A DNA stretch of 5,187 nucleotides from the NCBI GenBank assembly GCA_016200785.1, contig JACQED010000092.1, forward strand, positions 1 to 5,187. The letters run 5' to 3'. Every line of letters starts with the position of its first letter. Positions within the stretch are counted from its first letter, which is position 1. Below the pieces are notes generated by a model. It did not search any database, was not told the DNA's origin, and saw only the letters and a program-made list of their open reading frames with translations. The stretch is from Chloroflexota bacterium (GTDB lineage Bacteria; Chloroflexota; Anaerolineae; Anaerolineales; JACQED01). Made by a program: the position numbers and the translations under genes. Shown here one piece after another: positions 1 to 4,789 of the stretch.

Positions 1-161
1 ATGCCGGGGAGAAAGACGAGCGAGTAGAGAACGAGCGCGAGGTCGGGGTGGCGTGTGATGAGCAGGCCCAGCCCCTGCGCGTGCCGGTGAACCCACCGCA
101 CCAAAAACAAAAGCGGCCCCAGCGTGATCAGGAGCCACAGCCATGAGGAAAAGAGAGTCAT
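1..161 (-). CDS. N-terminal part of a membrane protein of unknown function (runs off left edge)
   Basis: An open frame starts at ATG 161-159 and continues without a stop for 53 codons to base 1, so the gene is cut by the window edge. The protein begins MTLFSSWLWLLITLG, giving a hydrophobic first helix at about residues 5-21. A short basic stretch with RWVHRH follows, then a segment with ITRHPD, then a second hydrophobic stretch beginning near residue 41 (LALVLYSLVFLPG). Two helices joined by a short basic loop indicate an inner-membrane protein. The start lies 80 bases after the tpiA stop on the same strand, so it may be the last visible member of the pgk-kinase-tpiA unit. No clear Shine-Dalgarno is visible. 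I do not recognise the family with certainty. An FLPG ending just before the cut could lead into an HExxH membrane-peptidase motif, but this is speculation because the motif would lie outside the window. Confidence 0.6.
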   Translation of the reverse strand, partial: MTLFSSWLWLLITLGPLLFLVRWVHRHAQGLGLLITRHPDLALVLYSLVFLPG

Positions 162-173
162 CGAGTTTATTGC

Positions 174-244
174 CGATTGTTGATTGCTGATTTCTGATTG
201 GCCGCCGCCCCAATCAGCAATCAGAAATCCGCAATCAGAAATTA
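174..244. repeat. Intergenic dyad built of phased 7-base units (GATT/AATC boxes)
   Basis: Four GATT boxes (175, 182, 189, 196) are answered by four AATC boxes (212, 219, 226, 233). Each step is exactly 7 bases, and all pairs share one dyad axis around an 8-base GC-rich loop (202-209). The innermost heptamers tgattgg/ccaatca pair perfectly; by hand count 23 of 28 stem positions match overall. The 12-mer gcaatcagaaat occurs twice (217 and 231), and the last unit overlaps the tpiA stop codon. In tpiA mRNA it could fold into a long imperfect hairpin protecting the 3' end or attenuating transcription. No run of U follows, so it is not a standard intrinsic terminator. Confidence 0.75.
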
Positions 245-1003
245 TGTGGCCGCCGTCCTCACAATCTCCACAAAATCCCCCGTCTTCAAACTCGCCCCGC
301 CCACCAGAGCGCCGTCAATGTCGGGCTGAGACATGAACTCGGCGATGTTGGCCGGCGTCACACTGCCGCCGTATTGGACGCGAATCGTATCGGCGACGGT
401 GAGGCCGTAGAGATCGGAGAGAGCGCCGCGAATGTGGAGACCGATGACGGAGTTCGCGTTCGGGCCGGTCGAGGCGCGGCCGCTGCCGATAGCCCAAATC
501 GGTTCATAGGCGATCACCGTTTTCGCCGCGGTTTCCGCTGAGACTCCGGCGTAGGCCGCCGTGACTTGCCGCCGCACCACCGCCGCAGTACGGCCCGCGT
601 CGTATTCGGCCAACGTCTCTCCGACACAGACTATCGGCGTAAGACCGTGTTCCAGCGCGGCCTTCACTTTTCGATTGACGCCCTCGTCGGTCTCGCCGAA
701 GTATTGCCGCCGCTCCGAATGGCCGAGAATGACGTGACTGCACCAACCGGCCAGCATCGCCGGCGAGACTTCGCCGGTGAACGCGCCGGCCCGCTCCCAA
801 TGCATGTTCTGCGCGCCGAGGCCGATCGTCGTCCCCTTCAAGATTTCGCCCACAGCCGGGAGCGCGACGAACGGCGGGCACAGCACGATCTCTACACCGG
901 AGATCGATCTCAGTTCCGGCGCGAGGCTCCGCGCCAGCGCGGCGGCCTCCTCCTGCGATTTATTCATTTTCCAATTACCGGCGATGATGGGCATTCGAGT
1001 CAT
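242..1003 (-). CDS. tpiA: Triosephosphate isomerase
   Basis: This cytoplasmic TIM-barrel enzyme interconverts dihydroxyacetone phosphate and glyceraldehyde 3-phosphate in glycolysis and gluconeogenesis. The 253-residue length is normal for the family. All catalytic landmarks are present: AGNWKMN near the start (Asn10, Lys12), GHSERR at 94-99 with catalytic His95, AYEPIWAIGSG at 165-175 with catalytic base Glu167 and the mobile loop after it, and the phosphate-binding YGGSV (211-215) and GGASL (235-239). The ATG at 1003 was chosen because it overlaps the stop of the upstream protein kinase gene as ATGA. An internal ATG at 994 would give MPIIAGNWKMN and remains possible. No Shine-Dalgarno precedes either start, so translation probably depends on coupling to the kinase gene. 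The stop codon lies inside the 7-base-phased repeat. Confidence 0.97.
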   Translation of the reverse strand: MTRMPIIAGNWKMNKSQEEAAALARSLAPELRSISGVEIVLCPPFVALPAVGEILKGTTIGLGAQNMHWERAGAFTGEVSPAMLAGWCSHVILGHSERRQYFGETDEGVNRKVKAALEHGLTPIVCVGETLAEYDAGRTAAVVRRQVTAAYAGVSAETAAKTVIAYEPIWAIGSGRASTGPNANSVIGLHIRGALSDLYGLTVADTIRVQYGGSVTPANIAEFMSQPDIDGALVGGASLKTGDFVEIVRTAAT

Positions 1004-2874
1004 GGTAGTTTCGTGACGGCCGGGAGAGGTGTCCCGTGGATTTTGTCAATGCGCTGCTGCGCCAGTCCGCGCAAAGGCCCCGGAATATTCGGGTCGGCGA
1101 GCACCTTTTCGTATTCCGCGACCGCCGCGACGTCGTCGCCGCGACGTTCGTACAAGTTTCCCTGAGTGTAGTGAATCGCCGGGTTGTCGGGATCCAATTT
1201 GCGCGCTGTTTCAAGTTCGCGCGCGGCGCGGACCAAGTTGCCGTGTTGAATATAGTAATTTGACGCCGCGACGTGGGGCATCGCCCAATCGGGGAATCGG
1301 TTCTGGTAGTCTTCGTAGACGGCCAACGCGCCGTCCTGCGACACAGACAGCAGCATTATCCCGGAAGCCGTGTCCTTCAAGGCCTGATTGTCGGGGTTGG
1401 CCGCAATGCCCGGCGCCAACAATTCCAGAGCCAATAATGGATCGTCTGCCCGCATCAGACCCTCCGCCATACGCAAGTAGACGTCCGGCCTGTTGTTGCT
1501 CAGGCGAACGGCTTCTTTGAACTGTGCCTTCGCGTCTTCCAGCCGGCCGGCTTCGTAGTACACCTGCGCGAGACCGAGATGCGCATCGGCATCGCCGGGA
1601 TGCGTCGCGACCGTCTCCTCGGCAGCGTGGATGGGATCGGTCACGCCGGCTGTGGGATGAACGGACGTCGGCGAGAGCGGTGTCGCTGGCGGCGGAGTTA
1701 CGACCGGCCCGGCGCCGGCTGGCGATGCAGTCAGGGCCGCTGACGCTTGGGCGGTTTGCGTGGCTTCTTGCCCCGCATTCCTCACGAGGTGAGCGGCGAA
1801 CAGGAGGAATAAGCAGCCGCACAGCCCGACCACGCCGACGAGCGCCCACTGCCACCACGGCCGCCCTTTCGATTTTTCTTTCGGCGCGGCCTTCGGTCTT
1901 GCCTCCGCCGGCTTTTCTGCCTCGGCCGCTTTCGGCGGGAGAGTCGCGGCGAACGGCGCGTCGGTCGCCATCGCAACCGGCGGGGCGGGTGTCCGGGCCG
2001 AGGGCGAAATCGTCGCCGGGCGCGCTTCGGCCATAACGCCCGGTGTCACTTCGGCGGCGGCCTCGCGGAACGCGGCAACCAGCGAGGCCACGTCCCGGTA
2101 ACGATCTTCGCGATTCTTCGCCAGAGCTTTGAGCAGAACGCGTTCCATCGACTCCGGCACTTTGAGGTTTATGGAGCGCGGCGGCGGCAGCGGCGAATAG
2201 ATGTGGTCGTGAATGATCGAGAAGGGCGTGTCGGCGCTGAACGGCACGCGGCCCACGACGAGTTCGTACAGCACGACGCCGAAGGAGTAGATGTCGGTTC
2301 CGGCGTCGAGGTCTTTCATGCCCTGCGCCTGCTCGGGCGAAATGTATTGCGGCGTGCCCACCATCATATCCTGCGACAGCGTCGTCTCGCCGGCGGCGGC
2401 GATACGCGCCAGCCCGAAATCGGCGAGGAAGATACCGCAGTCAGGCGTGAGCAGGACATTCGACGGTTTGATGTCGCGGTGGAGGATGCCCTGTTTGTGA
2501 GCGTGGGCCAGCGCCGCGCCGACCGCTTCGACCAACCGCACGCCCTCTTCGATAGTCAACGCGCCGCGAGCCAGGCGGGCCTTCAGCGTCTCGCCCTCGA
2601 TGTATTTCATCACGAGGTACGGCTGTCCCTCGTGCTCGGCGAAGTCGTATATCGGGACGATGTGTGGGTGCTCGAGTTTGGCGACGACTTTGGCTTCGCG
2701 CTCGAAGCGGGCGATGAAGGTCGGGTCCTCTTTGAACGCCGCATGGAGGACTTTGATCGCGACGTAGCGATCCAGCGCGGCATGATGGGCTTTGTAAACC
2801 GTGGCCATCCCCCCCTGGCCGAGTTGCGCGAGGACACGATACGGGCCGACACTTTCGCCGATGGCAAATGACAT
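1000..2874 (-). CDS. Membrane-anchored Hanks-type Ser/Thr protein kinase with extracytoplasmic TPR repeats
   Basis: A 624-residue bacterial eukaryotic-like protein kinase of the PknB group. The kinase domain spans about residues 11-270: glycine loop GQGGMATV (19-26), VAIK with Lys41, probable helix-C Glu60, catalytic HRDIKPSN (132-139; Asp134, Asn139), DFG (152-154), and activation segment GTPQYISPE (173-181). It should be active. A Pro/Ala-rich linker (about 280-335) ends in a basic stretch, followed by one transmembrane helix at about 339-364; positive residues before it predict a cytoplasmic kinase. A second Pro/Ser/Thr-rich linker (370-412) leads to about five TPR units (429-600), predicted outside the membrane. 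TPRs in place of PASTA repeats suggest a protein partner as the sensed cue (inference). The ATG at 2874 has GGAG six bases upstream. The stop overlaps the tpiA start, and pgk lies just upstream, placing a signalling kinase within a glycolytic gene group. Confidence 0.95.
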   Translation of the reverse strand: MSFAIGESVGPYRVLAQLGQGGMATVYKAHHAALDRYVAIKVLHAAFKEDPTFIARFEREAKVVAKLEHPHIVPIYDFAEHEGQPYLVMKYIEGETLKARLARGALTIEEGVRLVEAVGAALAHAHKQGILHRDIKPSNVLLTPDCGIFLADFGLARIAAAGETTLSQDMMVGTPQYISPEQAQGMKDLDAGTDIYSFGVVLYELVVGRVPFSADTPFSIIHDHIYSPLPPPRSINLKVPESMERVLLKALAKNREDRYRDVASLVAAFREAAAEVTPGVMAEARPATISPSARTPAPPVAMATDAPFAATLPPKAAEAEKPAEARPKAAPKEKSKGRPWWQWALVGVVGLCGCLFLLFAAHLVRNAGQEATQTAQASAALTASPAGAGPVVTPPPATPLSPTSVHPTAGVTDPIHAAEETVATHPGDADAHLGLAQVYYEAGRLEDAKAQFKEAVRLSNNRPDVYLRMAEGLMRADDPLLALELLAPGIAANPDNQALKDTASGIMLLSVSQDGALAVYEDYQNRFPDWAMPHVAASNYYIQHGNLVRAARELETARKLDPDNPAIHYTQGNLYERRGDDVAAVAEYEKVLADPNIPGPLRGLAQQRIDKIHGTPLPAVTKLP

Positions 2875-2880
2875 GAGTGA

Positions 2881-2884
2881 CTCC
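2881..2884 (-). promoter_or_regulatory. Ribosome binding site of the protein kinase gene
   Basis: GGAG on the minus strand lies six bases before ATG 2874. It is a well-spaced Shine-Dalgarno and fixes the kinase start. Confidence 0.7.
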
Positions 2885-2900
2885 GGGGGCGCGGTGCGCG

Positions 2901-2922
2901 CCGCATTATAGCCGTAATGCGG
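2901..2922. promoter_or_regulatory. Candidate operator: palindrome over the -10 box of the kinase promoter
   Basis: A perfect 8-bp inverted repeat, ccgcatta and taatgcgg, is separated by 6 bases (tagccg). The left half contains most of the -10 hexamer of the kinase promoter and the right half lies in the spacer. A protein bound here would block RNA polymerase. In a transcript reading through from pgk it would also form an 8-bp hairpin. The sequence shows the palindrome; its role as an operator is an inference, and no binding protein can be named. Confidence 0.45.
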
Positions 2923-2933
2923 AAGGCAAACAA
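2905..2933 (-). promoter_or_regulatory. Predicted sigma-70-type promoter of the kinase-tpiA unit
   Basis: On the minus strand TTGTTT (2933-2928) is followed after 17 bases by a perfect TATAAT (2910-2905). A start near 2898 would leave a leader of about 24 bases containing the GGAG ribosome site. The -35 matches consensus at three of six positions, but the -10 and the spacing are ideal. This would let kinase and tpiA be expressed apart from pgk. Confidence 0.6.
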
Positions 2934-2938
2934 ATCGG

Positions 2939-3006
2939 ACGCTGATTGACGCTGAAAAACGCTGGTCAGGATCAAGCCATCAGCGTTGATCAGCGTGCAT
3001 CAGCGT
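2939..3006. repeat. Intergenic dyad built of phased 10-base units (ACGCTG/CAGCGT boxes)
   Basis: Three exact ACGCTG boxes (2939, 2949, 2959) face three exact CAGCGT boxes (2981, 2991, 3001). All are spaced 10 bases apart about one common dyad axis, with a 16-base centre. By hand count 23 of 30 arm positions pair. An internal gatcaa (2970-2975) and ttgatc (2986-2991) could form an alternative small hairpin. The element lies 9 bases beyond the original pgk stop at 3015-3017 and upstream of the kinase promoter. It could act at the 3' end of pgk mRNA or as a protein-binding array on one helix face (10-base phasing). No U-run is seen, so it is not a typical intrinsic terminator. Confidence 0.75.
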
Positions 3007-3014
3007 CCCATCCT

Positions 3015-3216
3015 TCACCTGTCATTAAGTGCGGCGACGCCGGGGAGGACTCTGCCTTCGAGAAACTCCAAACTCGCCCCGCCGCCGGTCGAGACGTGAG
3101 TCATCTGCTTGGCGACGCCGGCTTTCTTGACCGCCGACGCGCTGTCGCCGCCGCCGATCACGCTGACCGCGCCGCTGGCGGCGATGGCTCTCGCAACCGC
3201 AAACGTGCCCTCGGCG
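3015..3216 (-). pseudogene. pgk: Displaced C-terminal end of phosphoglycerate kinase (out of frame with the rest of pgk)
   Basis: Reading from base 3215 in a different frame from the upstream pgk body gives AEGTFAVARAIA, then VSVIGGGDSASAVKK, then THVSTGGGASLEFLEG and an ending ALNDR before TGA at 3017-3015. This is the classic C-terminus of phosphoglycerate kinase, including the GGGDS nucleotide-binding loop and the STGGGASLEFLEG signature, about 66 residues long. It joins directly to the GAKLV that ends the in-frame body at 3217. The family's WNGPxGVFE segment, about 14 residues, is absent between the two. The frame and the missing length together imply a loss of about 41 bases. Whether this is a true mutation or an assembly fault cannot be told from one copy. 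Confidence 0.85.
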
Positions 3217-4146
3217 AACCAACTTCGCCCCTTTGATCACTTCGCCAAAGGCCGCCACCGTCTGCGGGCCGATGTCCATGATCCGCCATCCTGGCTCGAC
3301 TGAATTGACCGGGACGGTCTTGCGGCTCGCGCCGTCTTCGAACTTATCCGCCACGACAGCATCCACCGGCAGGCGCAACTTGCCTCCCGCTTTGGCGAGG
3401 AGCGCTTTGGCCGTGTCCGCCGCGCCGGGTTCGACCAGGCTGTCGCCGGTTTCGAGCCCCTGCGCCTTGAAAAACGTGTTCGCCATCCCGCCGCCGATGA
3501 GCAACGTATCGCACTGCTTAAGCAGATTCTCGATCACGGCGATCTTGTCGCTGACCTTCGCGCCGCCGAGGATTGCGACGTAGGGACGCTCAGGATTCAT
3601 CGTCGCGCGTCCGAGATACTCCAACTCCTGCTCCATCAAAAAGCCGGACACGGCGGGGAGGAATCGGGCGACGGCCTCGGTGGAGGCGTGCGCGCGATGC
3701 GCCGAGCCAAAAGCGTCATTCACGTAAACGTCGCCGAGCGCGGCCAGCCGCCGGGCAAAGCCTTCGTCGTTCTTTTCCTCTTCCGGGTGAAAGCGGACGT
3801 TCTCCAGCATCAACACGTTGCCGGGCTTGAGCGCCTTCGCCAGCGCCTGCACTTCCGGCCCGACGCAATCGGGCGCCATCTGCACCGGGAGATCGATCAA
3901 CTTATTCAATGCCTCGGCGGCGGGCTTGAGGCTGAACGCCGGATCGGGGCCACCCTTTGGCCGGCCGAGGTGACTCATGAGGATGAGCGACGCGCCCTGA
4001 TCGAGAATGTATTGAAGCGTCGGGAGCGCGGCGCGGATGCGCTTGTCGTCGGCCACCGCGCCGTCGGCCATCGGCACATTGAAGTCGACTCGGACGAGGG
4101 CGCGCTTGCCTTTCAAGTCCACATCGCGGATCGTCTTTTTGTTCAT
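3025..4146 (-). CDS. pgk: Phosphoglycerate kinase, frameshifted by an internal deletion near the C-terminus
   Basis: Phosphoglycerate kinase transfers phosphate between 1,3-bisphosphoglycerate and ADP, giving 3-phosphoglycerate and ATP, in the cytoplasm. Family motifs run in order: RVDFNVP (19-25), SHLGRPKG (58-65), LENVRFHPEEEKN (114-126), NDAFGSAHRAHAS (143-155), LGGAKVSDKI (193-202), IGGGMANTF (217-225) and DIGP (291-294). Homology stops at GAKLV (residue 310). The next 63 residues are an arginine-rich out-of-frame tail that ends at TAA 3027-3025. The nucleotide-contacting WNGPxGVFE segment is missing and the true C-terminus lies in another frame, so the product as written should be inactive. 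The intact protein would be about 390 residues, normal for the family. The ATG at 4146 is supported by GGAG seven bases upstream and by the usual N-terminus. It is first in the minus-strand group. Confidence 0.93.
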   Translation of the reverse strand: MNKKTIRDVDLKGKRALVRVDFNVPMADGAVADDKRIRAALPTLQYILDQGASLILMSHLGRPKGGPDPAFSLKPAAEALNKLIDLPVQMAPDCVGPEVQALAKALKPGNVLMLENVRFHPEEEKNDEGFARRLAALGDVYVNDAFGSAHRAHASTEAVARFLPAVSGFLMEQELEYLGRATMNPERPYVAILGGAKVSDKIAVIENLLKQCDTLLIGGGMANTFFKAQGLETGDSLVEPGAADTAKALLAKAGGKLRLPVDAVVADKFEDGASRKTVPVNSVEPGWRIMDIGPQTVAAFGEVIKGAKLVRRGHVCGCESHRRQRRGQRDRRRRQRVGGQESRRRQADDSRLDRRRGEFGVSRRQSPPRRRRT

Positions 4147-4153
4147 CGGGTTA

Positions 4154-4157
4154 CTCC
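4154..4157 (-). promoter_or_regulatory. Ribosome binding site of pgk
   Basis: GGAG on the minus strand lies seven bases before ATG 4146. It is well placed and supports the chosen pgk start. Confidence 0.7.
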
Positions 4158-4184
4158 GTGATTGATAGAAGTGAAGTTGGGTTT

Positions 4185-4190
4185 AGTATA
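4185..4190 (-). promoter_or_regulatory. Possible -10 box of the pgk promoter
   Basis: TATACT on the minus strand matches TATAAT at five of six positions. It would place a transcript start near 4178 with a leader of about 31 bases holding the GGAG site. No convincing -35 hexamer is visible 16-18 bases upstream, so the promoter may need an activator or use another sigma factor. Confidence 0.4.
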
Positions 4191-4216
4191 CACCCTACAC
4201 GCCCGGTCGCCGTGTA
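4189..4216. promoter_or_regulatory. Cluster of TACAC boxes upstream of pgk
   Basis: TACAC occurs at 4189-4193 and 4196-4200, 7 bases apart, and inverted as GTGTA at 4212-4216. tacacg (4196-4201) and cgtgta (4211-4216) form a perfect 6-bp inverted repeat. The cluster overlaps the candidate pgk -10 box and the region where its -35 would lie, as a regulator site might. Short boxes like these can arise by chance. Confidence 0.25.
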
Positions 4217-4242
4217 TGAATGTAACCGAGACGACTTGATCC

Positions 4243-4271
4243 TTGACATTCGCCCACAAAGGGTTTATCAT
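4243..4271 (+). promoter_or_regulatory. Sigma-70-type promoter of the regulator-permease unit
   Basis: A perfect TTGACA (4243-4248) is followed after 17 bases by TATCAT (4266-4271), four of six to TATAAT. A start near 4278 would give a leader of only about 14 bases before ATG 4292. This is the strongest plus-strand promoter candidate in the window and is divergent from pgk. Confidence 0.7.
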
Positions 4272-4284
4272 TCAGCCGCTGAAT
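4270..4284. promoter_or_regulatory. Candidate operator: 15-bp palindrome at the start point of the regulator gene
   Basis: ATTCAGC, one central C, then GCTGAAT forms a perfect 7-bp inverted repeat. It overlaps the end of the -10 box and covers the presumed transcription start. The symmetry and position fit the binding site of a dimeric winged-helix repressor, most simply the regulator encoded directly downstream (autoregulation). That assignment is an inference. Confidence 0.5.
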
Positions 4285-4291
4285 TTTGAAA

Positions 4292-4789
4292 ATGCCTTCA
4301 ACCGTCCCCGCTCCCACCGGCACAGCTCACGAACTGAAAATTCTTGAGCAACTCGAAACGGATCCCGATCTGACGCAGGCGGGCCTGGCCACCCGGCTGG
4401 GCGTTGCCGTTGGCACCATCAACTGGTATCTCAAGCGATTGGTCGCCAAAGGCTACGTCAAGGCCCAGCGGCTCGACCGGAAGCGACTGCGGTACATCGT
4501 CACCAGACAGGGGATCACCCTGCGATCGCGTCTGACCGTTCAGTATCTCCAGCGGACGATGCAGTTGTATCGCGACACGCGTGAAGAGTCGCACCGCCTG
4601 CTGGAGCAAGTTCGCCGCGCCGGATTCAAAGACGTGCGGCTCGAAGGCGACGGCGAGATCGCCGACATCTTCCGCCTGACCGCCCTCGAACTTGGCTTCG
4701 GCGTCGTGACTCGATCCGACGACGGCGATCTGCCGGTTGTCGCAGTGCGTGGCACGCAACTCGAACTGCGCAAAGGCGACAATGGCTAG
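4292..4789 (+). CDS. Winged helix-turn-helix regulator (MarR/EPS-associated type) with a short Rossmann-like tail
   Basis: A 165-residue DNA-binding protein. The helix-turn-helix lies at about 26-52 (LTQAGLATRLGVAVGTINWY onward), with a conserved VGTIN recognition-helix start and KRLVAKGYV leading into a basic wing (55-71). A helical stretch (78-108) probably dimerises. The tail (about 114-152) has DVRLEGDGEIADI followed by LELGFGVVTRSDD and DLPVV. This resembles a clipped Rossmann fold with a GxGExA-like loop, as in larger regulators linked to exopolysaccharide loci. At about 45 residues it is short for a working nucleotide site. ATG 4292 was preferred over an in-frame TTG at 4286 because the promoter leaves little leader; no clear Shine-Dalgarno precedes either. 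The end overlaps the ABC-2 permease gene by 8 bases, so it probably controls a polysaccharide-export operon and, through the palindrome upstream, itself. Confidence 0.85.
   Translation: MPSTVPAPTGTAHELKILEQLETDPDLTQAGLATRLGVAVGTINWYLKRLVAKGYVKAQRLDRKRLRYIVTRQGITLRSRLTVQYLQRTMQLYRDTREESHRLLEQVRRAGFKDVRLEGDGEIADIFRLTALELGFGVVTRSDDGDLPVVAVRGTQLELRKGDNG
4772..4776 (+). promoter_or_regulatory. Ribosome binding site of the ABC-2 permease gene
   Basis: AAAGG lies five bases before ATG 4782, inside the end of the regulator gene. It supports the overlapping start. Confidence 0.5.

Noticed and set aside
566..1165. 199-codon plus-strand open frame opposite tpiA and the end of the kinase gene
   Set aside because: Antisense to tpiA; Arg- and His-rich composition typical of a shadow frame.
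2203..2871. 222-codon plus-strand open frame opposite the kinase domain
   Set aside because: It mirrors the kinase catalytic domain, which has every motif intact; the antisense protein resembles nothing and is a shadow.
2939..3006. CRISPR array or intrinsic terminator
   Set aside because: Units are far too short and inverted for CRISPR, and there is no U-run after the stem for an intrinsic terminator; the same holds for 174-244.
3213..3220. Programmed ribosomal frameshift in pgk
   Set aside because: There is no slippery sequence, and about 14 conserved residues are physically missing, so a ribosome shift would not restore a normal enzyme.
4286..4291. TTG start two codons upstream for the regulator
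   Set aside because: It adds only two residues, lies even closer to the presumed transcript start, and ATG 4292 is the commoner start type; not excluded.
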